A stretch of 64,000 nt of DNA from Enterococcus mundtii (GTDB lineage Bacteria > Bacillota > Bacilli > Lactobacillales > Enterococcaceae), in assembly GCF_002813755.1 (NCBI RefSeq), contig NZ_CP018061.1:124001-188000 (forward strand). Direction: 5' to 3'. The notes beneath the pieces are model-generated. The model ran no database searches, was not told the DNA's origin, and saw only the letters and a list, made by a program, of their open reading frames with translations. Each line of letters starts with the position of its first letter. Position 1 is the stretch's first letter. A program made the translations under genes and the position numbers. Shown piece after piece: positions 54,487-63,997 of the stretch.

Positions 54487-56649
54487 TTGAAGAAAATGTT
54501 TAGTTTTGATTTTTGGCAGAAATTTGGAAAGGCTTTAATGGTCGTTGTAGCAGTTATGCCAGCTGCTGGTTTAATGATCAGTATCGGGAAATCGATCCCA
54601 TTGATCAACCCGAACATGGCAGCACTTGTCACTACGGGTGGCGTTCTTGAAAGTATTGGTTGGGCAATTATTGGGAACTTGCATTTATTATTTGCATTAG
54701 CGATAGGTGGTAGTTGGGCAAAAGAACGAGCAGGTGGTGCATTCGCTGCCGGAATCTCGTTTGTTTTGATCAATCGGATCACAGGAGCAATCTTCGGGGT
54801 CACAACAGAGATGTTAGCAAACGAAGACGCCTTCACACATACGTTGTTCGGTACACGAATCATGGTGAAAGGATTCTTTACGAGTGTCTTAGAAGCTCCT
54901 GCATTGAACATGGGGGTATTCGTAGGGATCATCGCTGGGTTCGTCGGTGCGATGGCTTATAACAAATACTATAACTACCGTAAATTACCAGATGCACTTT
55001 CTTTCTTTAATGGGAAACGATTTGTTCCTTTTGTAGTGATTCTTTGGTCAACGATCGTAGCTCTTATTTTGGCAGCAGTTTGGCCAGCTATTCAAGCAGG
55101 AATCAACAACTTTGGTTTATGGATTGCACAATCGCAAGATAGCGCACCAATTTTAGCACCATTTTTATATGGAACATTAGAACGGTTATTACTACCTTTT
55201 GGTTTACACCACATGTTGACGATTCCAATCAACTATACGCAATTAGGTGGAACATATGAGATTTTATCTGGCGCACAAGCCGGTACACAAGTATTTGGTC
55301 AAGATCCACTATGGTTAGCTTGGGCAACTGACTTAGTGAACCTGCGAGGTGCAGGAGACATGGCACAGTATGAATTCGTCTTGAACAATTGGACACCGGC
55401 ACGTTTCAAAGTCGGTCAAATGATTGGTTCTTCTGGTATTTTGATGGGGATGGCGCTTGCGATGTATCGCAATGTCGATCCAGACAAAAAAGCAAAATAC
55501 AAATCCATGTATTTCTCAGCTGCTTTAGCTGTCTTTTTAACAGGGGTAACAGAACCACTAGAATTTATGTTTATGTTTGCGGCAGTTCCACTGTATGCAA
55601 TCTATGCAGTGATCCAAGGAGCAGCTTTTGCGATGGCGGATATCTTACCGTTGCGTGTCCACTCCTTCGGGAATATCGAATTATTGACGCGAACACCATT
55701 AGGGATCAAAGCAGGACTTGGCGGCGATTTGATCAACTTCGTCATCTGTGTCATTCTCTTTGGCGTAGTCACTTATTTCTTAGCAAACTTCTTGATCAAG
55801 AAATTCAATTTTGCGACACCAGGACGTAACGGGAACTATGATAGTGACAGTGAAGAAACAACCACTGGCACGACAACAGGAGCGGCGGATCAACAAATTA
55901 TCCAAATCATCCATTTATTAGGTGGAAAAGAAAATATCAAAGACGTGGATGCTTGTATGACGCGTTTACGTGTAACAGTGGCAGATCGAGGTAGAGTTGG
56001 TTCAGAAGACGCGTGGAAACGTGCTGGCGCAATGGGCTTGATCGTCAAAGACAATGGTGTCCAAGCAGTTTATGGGCCAAAAGCAGATGTGTTAAAATCA
56101 GATATTGAAGATTTGTTGCAATCAGGCGCAGATATTCCTGAACCACAAATCAAAGAAGTCGTGATGGAAAAAGAAACAGCGACAGCAGCATTAGGGATCG
56201 AAAAAGAATTGTACGCAGTAGCCAAAGGAGAAGTGATTGCTTTAGCAGCGGTCAATGATCCAGTATTCTCACAAAAAATGATGGGTGACGGTTTTGCAGT
56301 CATTCCTGAAACAGATACGATCACTGCTCCAGTAGCGGGTAAAATCGTTAGCGTATTCCCAACGAAACACGCCATCGGGATGGAAACAGCTGAAGGCGCA
56401 GAAGTACTGATCCACATGGGAATCGATACTGTCCAAATGGCGCAACCCGCATTTGAAGTATCTGTGAAAGAAGGACAAGAAGTCACACCAGGCATGCCGA
56501 TTGCACGCATGGATCTTGCAAAAGTCAAAGAACAAGGAAAAGATACAACGATCATGGTTGTTTTCACGGATGATAAAGTGAAAGAAATTGCGATCACTAC
56601 ACTTGGTTCTGTTGAAATGGGTACAGAAATCGGAAAAATCAAGCTATAA
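54487..56649 (+). CDS. malT: PTS maltose transporter EIICBA
   Basis: 720-aa maltose-specific permease with EIIC (~1-450; PFGLHHMLTIPINYTQ and FLTGVTEPLEFMF), a Thr/Gly linker, EIIB (~470-545; phospho-Cys in DVDACMTRLRVTV) and EIIA (~590-715; phospho-His in LIHMGIDTV). Imports maltose as maltose-6'-phosphate. TTG 54487 follows AAAGGAG. Divergent from malP and followed by mapP, the arrangement described in E. faecalis, so specificity is well supported. Confidence 0.93.
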   Translation: MKKMFSFDFWQKFGKALMVVVAVMPAAGLMISIGKSIPLINPNMAALVTTGGVLESIGWAIIGNLHLLFALAIGGSWAKERAGGAFAAGISFVLINRITGAIFGVTTEMLANEDAFTHTLFGTRIMVKGFFTSVLEAPALNMGVFVGIIAGFVGAMAYNKYYNYRKLPDALSFFNGKRFVPFVVILWSTIVALILAAVWPAIQAGINNFGLWIAQSQDSAPILAPFLYGTLERLLLPFGLHHMLTIPINYTQLGGTYEILSGAQAGTQVFGQDPLWLAWATDLVNLRGAGDMAQYEFVLNNWTPARFKVGQMIGSSGILMGMALAMYRNVDPDKKAKYKSMYFSAALAVFLTGVTEPLEFMFMFAAVPLYAIYAVIQGAAFAMADILPLRVHSFGNIELLTRTPLGIKAGLGGDLINFVICVILFGVVTYFLANFLIKKFNFATPGRNGNYDSDSEETTTGTTTGAADQQIIQIIHLLGGKENIKDVDACMTRLRVTVADRGRVGSEDAWKRAGAMGLIVKDNGVQAVYGPKADVLKSDIEDLLQSGADIPEPQIKEVVMEKETATAALGIEKELYAVAKGEVIALAAVNDPVFSQKMMGDGFAVIPETDTITAPVAGKIVSVFPTKHAIGMETAEGAEVLIHMGIDTVQMAQPAFEVSVKEGQEVTPGMPIARMDLAKVKEQGKDTTIMVVFTDDKVKEIAITTLGSVEMGTEIGKIKL

Positions 56650-56777
56650 TAAATAAAAGAAGTGATCAGAGATTGTGACGAAAAAGCGAGACGATTGAGG
56701 AGAGATTTCTTCAATAATCAGCGCTGACGTAACAGTCTCTGATTTTTATGTAAAAATAGAAAAGAGGTTCCAAAAAA

Positions 56778-57608
56778 ATGAAAATAATGACGTTGAATAC
56801 ACATAGTTGGTTGGAAGAAGAACCAGTAACTAAACTACAAGACCTTGTAGACAAGATTTTAACTGAGCGCTATGATGTCATTGCTTTGCAAGAGGTCAAT
56901 CAACTGATTGAAACAAAGATCGTAAATGAACAAGAGCTAGTCGGTTTTTGTCCAGTAACGAATCAGACCCCAATCCACAAAGATAATTTCGCTTATTGCT
57001 TGATCCGACGACTGGCAGAAGCAGGAGAATCCTATTTTTGGAGTTGGGAAATGAGTCATATTGGTTATGACAAGTATGAAGAAGGAAACGCTATTTTATC
57101 AAAGGCTCCTTTGGATAGTCGGGCATACATAGTGTCTGAAACAAAAGAAAAAGAAAACTACCGTACCCGCATGGTCCTTGTTGCCAAAACAGTTATTGAC
57201 AATCAACCAATCGTTGTCGCAAGCTGTCATTTCTCTTGGTGGTCAGATATAGAAACGGGCTTTGCCTACGAGTGGCAATTCTTACAGAAAGAACTCCTAA
57301 CTTATCAAATACCTTGCTTGTTGATGGGTGATTTTAATAATCCAGTAGGTGAGGAAGGGTATCGCTTAGTTAATGAAGATAACCAATTGAACATCAAAGA
57401 TTCATATGTTTTAGCCGAACAAAAATCTGAAGAAGCCACGATCGAGAAAAAAATCGATGGCTGGGAAAACAATACAGAAGCACTGCGAATCGACTATATT
57501 TTCGTTCCGACTGATAGTAAAGTCAGTACGTATACGCGCGTCTTTGATGGGACGAATGGCCCGGTCGTTAGTGATCATTTTGGAGTGTCTGTAGAAATGG
57601 ATCTATAA
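56778..57608 (+). CDS. mapP: maltose-6'-phosphate phosphatase
   Basis: 276-aa endonuclease/exonuclease/phosphatase fold enzyme removing phosphate from maltose-6'-phosphate made by MalT. Metal and catalytic residues: NTHSW, ALQEVNQ (Glu), GDFNNP (Asp/Asn), ASCHFSWWSD, RIDYIFVP and SDHFGV (Asp-His). ATG 56778 follows AGAGGTTCC. 128 bp after malT. Assignment rests on the malT-mapP-malP context described for enterococci; without it the fold alone would not tell the substrate. Confidence 0.9.
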   Translation: MKIMTLNTHSWLEEEPVTKLQDLVDKILTERYDVIALQEVNQLIETKIVNEQELVGFCPVTNQTPIHKDNFAYCLIRRLAEAGESYFWSWEMSHIGYDKYEEGNAILSKAPLDSRAYIVSETKEKENYRTRMVLVAKTVIDNQPIVVASCHFSWWSDIETGFAYEWQFLQKELLTYQIPCLLMGDFNNPVGEEGYRLVNEDNQLNIKDSYVLAEQKSEEATIEKKIDGWENNTEALRIDYIFVPTDSKVSTYTRVFDGTNGPVVSDHFGVSVEMDL

Positions 57609-57807
57609 GATAGGTGCTTTTTGCCGTAGTTGGATTCACTCAAATAAGTTTGATGAGGAGAAAGATTGGATTGATCAAGATAAAGCGAACGAATAAGAGC
57701 TGACAAGTCATAGGATTTTTCAAACCCACTTACTTACGTTTCATATAACGATTAACCAAGAGAATGTCTGCTGAGAAAGGATAAATTATCTACTCTCAAA
57801 TTTTTAA

Positions 57808-57854
57808 GAATAAGCGAGGCTATGACAGTCAATCTGTCATAGCCTCGTTTATTC
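57808..57854. terminator. bidirectional terminator mapP / membrane protein
   Basis: GAATAAGCGAGGCTATGACA pairs with TGTCATAGCCTCGTTTATTC with one G:T exchange (arms extend by a G/C inside) around TCAAT, between convergent genes. Confidence 0.9.
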
Positions 57855-57901
57855 TTATACATATATGATAGATGTTACGTATAATCTAAAAAAATGATAG
57901 C

Positions 57902-59581
57902 CTAGCTGATTTTCACATTTTTTTCTTTTCTAAAATTAAACTTTTGTGAAAGATAGATGCCTAAAAAGGATAGCCAACCGGCAATAGTCGCAGCAACAAC
58001 GAAGTAGAAATAGACGGGAAGGTCGTAATAGAGAATGATCTCGTTGATGCCATTATGCTGTTTGACGATCGGTGTACCGATATCGGTCAATTCAAAATCC
58101 GTCAATTTCTGTCCATTTTGCATCAAGACGGTTCGATCATACACGATAACTGGCACATGAACAGTCGGTTCACCGGTATTTTTCCATTTGATACTCAACC
58201 GACCATCAGGATGTGATTTGATGAATGTTGTTTCATTTTCCAGGATTTCTTCATTGTATCGATCGTATTTATTTGCCTTTGTTTGTTTATAGATCGGCAA
58301 ATAATCTGGCGTAGTTTTCTGGAAAACAAATAAACTTTTGGACATATCACGACTGTAGAAAGTTTTTCTTGCTTCATCAGGTGTATCGAACAAATACGTA
58401 TGACGACTGACGAAGGTTTCATCTTCCCATTTATTGAGGTGACGGTATAAGTTTTGGATGGTCTGAACAGAACTGATCAGGATCAGTAAGGTCGCAGCTA
58501 TCCGTAACCAGGTTTTGTTTTCCCAACGATTGGCGACGATTGCAAAGTAAAGTAAGAAAAGCAAGGTAAATGGGACAAAGAAACGAAATGGAAACTGAAT
58601 CAAGCTAATAAATGGCACTTCGTTTTCAACTAATGTATTCCAAGGGATCAGGCTGGTTGAAAGTAAGAAGAACACAACACTTGTGCGTAACAAAAGTTTT
58701 GGAAACAGTTCTTCTCTTTTTCGGAACAATAAGAAACATAAAAATCCAGCAAATAAAACGACAGGTAGGATTTTCGGATAATTCAACCAGTAACTTCCCT
58801 CAAGATTGATTGATTTCTCTGTCATGCGTCGATTGACGAAAGGTGGAAGAATCTCATTCCCACTGTAAACCATCGCCATACCTACCCAGATGTTTGCCGT
58901 TAGGATAAAGTAAAGCAAAATTGATTTCCCTAATTGTAAAAGAGCTTTTCCCTTGTTGGTTTGTGTGAAGAAATAATACCCATAAAAAGGAATATACATC
59001 AATACTAGCATCACAGAAGATAGCAGATGGATCTGCGTCATCAATGCAATCGCTGCAGTTACTTTAAGTACAGGGAATTTTTTATGCACGATGAAATCAA
59101 CGAGCGGGATCATACATAAAGGATAAAATACTGTTCCCCAGCTCGTAAAACCTTGATTAACAGCCCAATATTGGATCGAATAGGTCGTCATGAACAGGAC
59201 TGAAACCGGTACACTTACCCATTCACGTACTTTTACATAACGCAACAAAGTCAACATGGACCAACCTGCGATAAGGAAGAGGATAAAATTCGATAAAATC
59301 TGGTAATGATACCAACTTCTAGCAACGAGTACGATCAACCCTTGAAAGTATGAGAATAAGGGACCGTAGATTGCATTGACGATCCGACCGCTTTGTTGAA
59401 AGCCATACATCGATGGGAAGTAGTGTAAGTCTCCGTGAATAATTTGTTGGGCTGCATCATAAAAACGATTGTAATGAAATGGCGCATCAGCCCCGATGAT
59501 CAATTTGTGTGATAATATATTTGGCAATACGAAAATAATTGCGAAAATAAAAATCAAAAAATATGGTCTATATTTTTTCAA
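57902..59581 (-). CDS. polytopic membrane protein, GT-C/YfhO-like
   Basis: 559-aa protein with about 11-12 TM segments, the first at residues 7-25. A first outer loop contains the acidic motif GADAPFHYNRFYDAA, as in GT-C-type lipid-linked sugar transferases where an Asp in this loop is catalytic. A larger extracytoplasmic part lies near the C-terminus (~390-520), followed by a last TM and basic tail. It is possibly involved in decorating lipids or wall polymers with sugar. Monocistronic, no neighbour gives a substrate. Fold call is by appearance, not by a decisive motif. Confidence 0.55.
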   Translation of the reverse strand: MKKYRPYFLIFIFAIIFVLPNILSHKLIIGADAPFHYNRFYDAAQQIIHGDLHYFPSMYGFQQSGRIVNAIYGPLFSYFQGLIVLVARSWYHYQILSNFILFLIAGWSMLTLLRYVKVREWVSVPVSVLFMTTYSIQYWAVNQGFTSWGTVFYPLCMIPLVDFIVHKKFPVLKVTAAIALMTQIHLLSSVMLVLMYIPFYGYYFFTQTNKGKALLQLGKSILLYFILTANIWVGMAMVYSGNEILPPFVNRRMTEKSINLEGSYWLNYPKILPVVLFAGFLCFLLFRKREELFPKLLLRTSVVFFLLSTSLIPWNTLVENEVPFISLIQFPFRFFVPFTLLFLLYFAIVANRWENKTWLRIAATLLILISSVQTIQNLYRHLNKWEDETFVSRHTYLFDTPDEARKTFYSRDMSKSLFVFQKTTPDYLPIYKQTKANKYDRYNEEILENETTFIKSHPDGRLSIKWKNTGEPTVHVPVIVYDRTVLMQNGQKLTDFELTDIGTPIVKQHNGINEIILYYDLPVYFYFVVAATIAGWLSFLGIYLSQKFNFRKEKNVKIS

Positions 59582-59776
59582 CTGTTTGGCTCCTTTTCAT
59601 ATAATAACTAAACTTATCATAAAGGTTAATGAAAAGAGAGGCAAGGAATTAGAAAAAAATTGAAAATAACATGAAATTATTTATGTAAATCATAAAGAAA
59701 TCAATTGGAAAAGTTAAATGACCACATTTATTTACAATAAAATAAAGGGTAGAAACAAAAGCCTCCGTTTATAATG

Positions 59777-59823
59777 ATCAAAAAGCCACTGGTCTTCATC
59801 AATTGAAGGAGTGGCTTTTGATT
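59777..59823 (-). terminator. terminator after padC
   Basis: ATCAAAAAGCCACT (59777-59790) and AGTGGCTTTTGAT (59810-59822), with CTTCA/TGAAG inside; T-run on the minus strand. Confidence 0.82.
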
Positions 59824-59845
59824 TTATACGAGTGAGGTAGAGTGA

Positions 59846-60379
59846 TTATTTATTGATACGACGGTAGTTTTCATCGAAGTAACGACCTTCACGAATGTCT
59901 TTTGGCATTCCTTCATAAGGTTCTTCGCTAATTACATCTTCATTATCAACACCCGCATCACCCATATAAGTAATTGTCGCAAATTCTGGAACGACTAGTT
60001 TTGGATATGTTTCATATTTTTCACGAGCAGCTTCCATTTCCGCAATATGTTCGTTTTGGAAAGTGACAGTGATCTCTGGATGTTCTTCGACCCATTTAGG
60101 GAAGAAAATCGTGCCATGGAGTTTTTTCTCATTTGGCATAAAGTCTAAAGCAACGTCTGTACCAGTTGGTTCAGTCCAAGTGATTTTAAAAACACCATCT
60201 GTTAATTTTACAATATCTGCTTCTTGATCTTTGACCCAACGCCCTTTGACCATTCCGCCATGAATACGATAGTCAACGGTGTGGTCATTTTTTGCATACC
60301 ATTCATATTCCCAACCATTATCATACGTATAGATAAAGTGAGTTCCAATAAAATCTTCTAAGTTTTTGAATTGTTTCAT
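59846..60379 (-). CDS. padC: phenolic acid decarboxylase
   Basis: 177-aa lipocalin-like enzyme that decarboxylates p-coumaric, ferulic or caffeic acid to vinylphenols, detoxifying plant hydroxycinnamates without cofactor. Typical segments: [34 protein letters not shown], with conserved Tyr, Arg and Glu residues of the active site, and [13 protein letters not shown] 60379 follows AAAGGGAG; an ATG 9 bp upstream is too close to it. Divergent from its repressor padR. Confidence 0.95.
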   Translation of the reverse strand: MKQFKNLEDFIGTHFIYTYDNGWEYEWYAKNDHTVDYRIHGGMVKGRWVKDQEADIVKLTDGVFKITWTEPTGTDVALDFMPNEKKLHGTIFFPKWVEEHPEITVTFQNEHIAEMEAAREKYETYPKLVVPEFATITYMGDAGVDNEDVISEEPYEGMPKDIREGRYFDENYRRINK

Positions 60380-60401
60380 GTAAAACATCTCCCTTTAAAT
60401 T

Positions 60402-60427
60402 AAAACATGTAATAATTTACATGTTTT
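60402..60427. promoter_or_regulatory. padR: PadR operator
   Basis: Perfect 11-bp arms AAAACATGTAA (60402-60412) and TTACATGTTTT (60417-60427). The ATGTAA/TTACAT core agrees with PadR operators in other Firmicutes. It overlaps a plausible padR -35 (TTTACA 60416-60421, -10 TATGAT 60440-60445) and lies before padC. Confidence 0.87.
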
Positions 60428-60482
60428 TGATTACGTGATTATGATAGAATGATTTTGAGAGAATGTCAAGGAGGAAATTTTG

Positions 60483-61031
60483 ATGGCTAGAAAAAATACA
60501 TTACGCTATATATTACTGGGATTACTGAGCAAAAAAAATCAAACGGGGTATGAATTGAATCAAGCATTCAAAAATGAAATCGGTGAATTCTGGCAGGCAA
60601 AGCATAGTCAGATCTATCCTGAACTGGCCAAAATGGAAGAACTAGGAATCATCAAACATGAAGTAGGAATCACTGGAGTCAAGCTAGAAAAGAAAATTTA
60701 TCAGCTGACTGAAGAAGGGCGTGTTTTGTTAAACGAATGGATCCATACCTCGCCAAATGAACTTCCAGTCAATCGAGACGAATTTGTCTTGAAACTTTAT
60801 TTTGTGAAAGATATCAATGATCCAACATGGATTGAGATTCTTGAACAGCAAAAGGAGCTTCATGAAGAAAAAAGACAGCATTTATTCGCCCGACAACAAG
60901 TGATTTTCCCGACAGAAAAAGACCAACATGAAAATTATGGCCATTATCTGATCTTGTCTCACGCAATCAATCGAGAAACCGAATATATCAATTGGTTGAC
61001 ACAAGTATTGGAACAAGAAATAAGAAAATAA
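60483..61031 (+). CDS. padR: PadR-family repressor of padC
   Basis: 182-aa winged-helix repressor. N-terminal wHTH (RYILLGLLSKKNQTGYELNQ; QIYPELAKMEELGIIKHE, then the wing KKIYQLTEEG) and a C-terminal helical dimerisation domain (~95-182, LEQQKELHEEKRQHLFARQQ). Released by phenolic acids. ATG 60483 follows CAAGGAGGA. The divergent padC and shared operator make the role clear. Confidence 0.92.
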   Translation: MARKNTLRYILLGLLSKKNQTGYELNQAFKNEIGEFWQAKHSQIYPELAKMEELGIIKHEVGITGVKLEKKIYQLTEEGRVLLNEWIHTSPNELPVNRDEFVLKLYFVKDINDPTWIEILEQQKELHEEKRQHLFARQQVIFPTEKDQHENYGHYLILSHAINRETEYINWLTQVLEQEIRK

Positions 61032-61052
61032 ATGGAAAGTTTATGACAAACA

Positions 61053-61150
61053 ACTTAAAAAGGCGACAACCACAAAAATTTGAAAAACAATTTTCGTGGA
61101 TGGCGCCTTATTTCTCGAGGCTGAACACTTCTGTCTAGACCTCGTGGTGG
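61053..61150. repeat. dispersed hairpin element, copy 7 (stem type B, inverted)
   Basis: Same element in reverse orientation: on the minus strand it reads GACAGAAGTGTTCAGCCTCG, AGAAATAAGGCGCCATCCAC, then the GAAAATTG loop and a less complementary right arm. Between convergent padR and the merR-type gene. The mismatched outer arm suggests decay. Confidence 0.85.
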
Positions 61151-61218
61151 CTTTTTTATTTAACTGTAGCAAGTCGGCTACAAGTTCTAATGGAGTAAAA
61201 AAAAACTGCGATCTTTTC

Positions 61219-61686
61219 TTATTTTTCCAGTACTTTTTTAGGATCGATCGTTTCATCTGCTGGAAGGATCTTATAAGATAGTTCATCCGTTTCTTCGTCA
61301 TGAATAATACATAGCTGTTCCAGATCATTGAAGTCGCCAATTAAAAGGAGTGTATAACGTTCATCAATCAATTGGATGTCTTTGATGGACTTTGAGAAAA
61401 CTTTTCGGACATGGTGCATTTTGTTTAAACGTTCCTGAGCTTTTTCAGCGGCTTTGGTCAACGTGTACCCTTCATCTAAAAATTTCTTGATGATCTCAAC
61501 TTTGACCACTGTCGGTAATCGGTATTTTCTTGAACAATTCGCGTCAGCAGTAACGGATTGGATAAAGCCTTTTTGTTCCCAGTATCTCAATTGTCGTGGT
61601 GAAACTCCGACGATCTCACTCAATTCACTAATGCCTACTAATAAATGGTCATTTTCCAATAATTGTTTAAGTGAAGCTCCCACCAT
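61219..61686 (-). CDS. MerR-family regulator of the drug exporter
   Basis: 155-aa regulator with an N-terminal MerR HTH (LVGISELSEIVGVSPRQLRYWEQKGFI, residues ~16-42, here given by its landmarks VSPRQLRYWE), a second helix region (LDEGYTLTKAAEKAQERL) and a small C-terminal domain (~95-155) for ligand sensing. Divergent from a DHA2 exporter with promoters overlapping; it likely controls both. Effector unknown. Confidence 0.86.
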   Translation of the reverse strand: MVGASLKQLLENDHLLVGISELSEIVGVSPRQLRYWEQKGFIQSVTADANCSRKYRLPTVVKVEIIKKFLDEGYTLTKAAEKAQERLNKMHHVRKVFSKSIKDIQLIDERYTLLLIGDFNDLEQLCIIHDEETDELSYKILPADETIDPKKVLEK

Positions 61687-61717
61687 TCGTCACACTCCTT
61701 TGTTGGTCGTTCCCTTA

Positions 61718-61779
61718 ATTATACTTTTGTTGACTATCATGTCAAGTAGGTTGACAAAAGTTAAAAATAGGAATAAAGT
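61718..61779. promoter_or_regulatory. overlapping divergent promoters of the MerR gene and exporter
   Basis: Minus strand: TTGACA (61745-61740), 16 bp, TATAAT (61723-61718). Plus strand: TTGACA (61751-61756), 17 bp, TAAAGT (61774-61779). ACTTTTGT (61723-61730) and ACAAAAGT (61754-61761) form inverted arms across both; GTCAA/TTGAC also repeats. Both -35 boxes are near the centre, so one bound regulator can govern both genes. Confidence 0.82.
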
Positions 61780-61820
61780 ATCTTAGTGGTTTCAGAAAAC
61801 ATTCAGAAAGAAGGAGAAAT

Positions 61821-63293
61821 ATGAGTAAGAATCAACCCGTAGATATTTACGGAAAACCATATAATCGTACACTATTAGTTGTCGTGTTATTGATTGGGAC
61901 ATTTTGTACGGTCTTGAATCAGACCTTATTGACAACTGCTTTTCCAGCATTGATGAAAGCTTTTGATATTTCAGCTTCTGATGTGCAATGGTTGACAACA
62001 GGCTTTTTACTAGTGAACGGGATCATGATTCCGATTACTGCTTGGTTGATCAATAAATTTAGTTCTAGAAAATTATATCTGTCAGCTATGACGATTTTTT
62101 TGATTGGAACGATTACCTGTTTTACTGCTCCTAACTTTAGTACGCTACTGATTGGACGTTTGATCCAAGCGTGTGGTGTAGGGGTATCTATGCCATTATT
62201 GCAAAATATCATGCTATCGATCTTCCCACCAGAAAAAAGAGGTTCTGCTATGGGAATGTCTGGGATCGTTATCGGATTAGCCCCAGCATTAGGCCCAACA
62301 CTATCTGGTTATATCATTGATAACTATCATTGGCGCGATTTATTTGGAATGGTTATTCCCATCGTCGTTCTTGTTTTAGTACTTGCGTTCTTTTTGATGA
62401 AGAGTGTGATTCCTTTATCCAATCCAAGTATCGATATTTTCTCTGCCATTCTTTCAACAATTGGATTTGGTAGTTTGCTATACGGATTTTCAAGCGTAGG
62501 AGACGCCGGTTGGGGAAGTACGAAAGTAATCAGCTTCTTGATCGTTGGTGTGATTTTCATCGCCGCATTTGCTTGGCGTCAATTACATTTAGAACATCCA
62601 TTCTTAGAGTTGCGCGTTTTTAAATCACCAACCTTTACGATTGCAGCGATTTTAGCTGGCGTAACGAATATGGCGATGGTCGGTGCGGAAATGGTTGTGC
62701 CATTGTATATTCAAAATATTCGTGGAGAATCGGCATTCCACTCTGGCTTGATGTTGCTTCCTGGTGCATTGATCATGGGTGCCATGATGCCGATCACTGG
62801 TGCGATTTTTGATAAACACGGGGCAAAACGTCTTGCGATTGTTGGGATGTTCATCCTAACAGCAGCTACAGCACCTTTTGCCTTCTTGACTGAAACGACA
62901 CCTGTTTTGTATATCGTCATTCTTTATGCGATCCGAATGTTTGGGATCTCGATGGTCATGATGCCGGTGACAACATCAGGAATGAATGCTTTACCTAACA
63001 ACTTGATCAGCCACGGAACAGCAGTGAACAATACCTTCCGCCAAATTGCAAGTTCAATCGGAACTGCGATTTTGATCAGTGTGTTGACAAATGTTACGAA
63101 AGACAATCTACCAACGGATGCTGTGTTGAAAAGTACACCTTTAGCCTATAAAGATCAAGCAATCAACGCGACTTTATCTGGTTACCATGCAGCCTTCTTT
63201 GTCGCAATCATATTCGGCTTGATCGGCTTTGCGATTGCTTTCTTCTTAAAAAGAAAAGAACCAGTAGTGGTGGAAGTGGGGGATAACGCATGA
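61821..63293 (+). CDS. MFS drug exporter, DHA2 (EmrB/QacA, LmrB-like) family
   Basis: 490-aa proton-coupled multidrug exporter with 14 TM helices. DHA2 landmarks: LNQTLLTTAFPALMKAFDIS with the D/N-Q in TM1, WLTTGFLLVNGIMIPITAW, motif A-like NKFSSRK, and motif C in TM5 (GIVIGLAPALGPTLSGYI). ATG 61821 follows AGAAGGAGA. Translationally coupled with the downstream DUF4811 gene (4-bp ATGA overlap). Substrate unknown; lincosamides or toxic organics are typical. Confidence 0.93.
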   Translation: MSKNQPVDIYGKPYNRTLLVVVLLIGTFCTVLNQTLLTTAFPALMKAFDISASDVQWLTTGFLLVNGIMIPITAWLINKFSSRKLYLSAMTIFLIGTITCFTAPNFSTLLIGRLIQACGVGVSMPLLQNIMLSIFPPEKRGSAMGMSGIVIGLAPALGPTLSGYIIDNYHWRDLFGMVIPIVVLVLVLAFFLMKSVIPLSNPSIDIFSAILSTIGFGSLLYGFSSVGDAGWGSTKVISFLIVGVIFIAAFAWRQLHLEHPFLELRVFKSPTFTIAAILAGVTNMAMVGAEMVVPLYIQNIRGESAFHSGLMLLPGALIMGAMMPITGAIFDKHGAKRLAIVGMFILTAATAPFAFLTETTPVLYIVILYAIRMFGISMVMMPVTTSGMNALPNNLISHGTAVNNTFRQIASSIGTAILISVLTNVTKDNLPTDAVLKSTPLAYKDQAINATLSGYHAAFFVAIIFGLIGFAIAFFLKRKEPVVVEVGDNA

Positions 63294-63997
63294 TTATTTT
63301 CGTATTGATTGCCAGTGTCATTGCTTTTGCTTTGACGAATGTGTTTGCCAAAAAAATGTGGCAAACACTTCTTTCACTCGTCTTTGGCTTACTGTTTGTT
63401 CTCTCGTTAGGACTGATCGTAGAAAATATCACGAATCATTTTGGGATGGAAGAAGTGACAGAAACAAAAACGACTCCGCTCGTTTCCAGTGCGGATCAGT
63501 CAGATGTAAATATGTTGCTTTATCAGTCACTAGGAGATGGGACAGAAAAAGTCTACTTATATCGAACAGATGACAAGCAAAAAGAACCAAAAGCTACTGG
63601 CACAAAAAATGAAACAAATAAGGTTCAACAAACGGATGGCAAAGCAGAAAAAGTCAGTGAAACAACTTATTGGGTTTATAAAAATGACCAATACAAATTC
63701 TGGTTTAACTTAGCGGATAATAACCATGAATATGAACGCCGGGTCAATACGTTCAAACTTCCGAATGATTGGATCGAATTAAGTACTGACCAAGCTTCTG
63801 AGTTGGCAAAACGTGTCGAAGAACAAAAAAGCACGATGGAAGCCGATGCACAAAAATTTGTCAAAGAAGGCTTGATGAAAGCCATTGCCCAAAATCCAGC
63901 GATGTCTCAAGAAGAACAACAACAAGTATCAAAAGACTTAGCGACAGCTTATCAAAAACAAGCATTGGCAAAATTAATCGCAGAAGTGAAGAAGTAA
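63290..63997 (+). CDS. DUF4811 domain membrane protein, exporter partner
   Basis: 235-aa protein with two N-terminal TM helices (~2-20, 26-46) followed by an extracytoplasmic domain (~50-235): beta-rich part with EKVYLYRTDD and TYWVYKNDQYKFWFNL, then a helical Glu/Gln/Lys-rich end. DUF4811 genes regularly follow DHA2 exporters in lactobacilli and enterococci; function is not known. Start ATG overlaps the exporter stop by 4 bp. Ends three bases before the window end. Confidence 0.85.
   Translation: MIIFVLIASVIAFALTNVFAKKMWQTLLSLVFGLLFVLSLGLIVENITNHFGMEEVTETKTTPLVSSADQSDVNMLLYQSLGDGTEKVYLYRTDDKQKEPKATGTKNETNKVQQTDGKAEKVSETTYWVYKNDQYKFWFNLADNNHEYERRVNTFKLPNDWIELSTDQASELAKRVEEQKSTMEADAQKFVKEGLMKAIAQNPAMSQEEQQQVSKDLATAYQKQALAKLIAEVKK

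Noticed and set aside
54375..54932. 185-codon minus-strand frame at the malT start
   Set aside because: Antisense to malT coding sequence and promoter; composition is that of a shadow frame.
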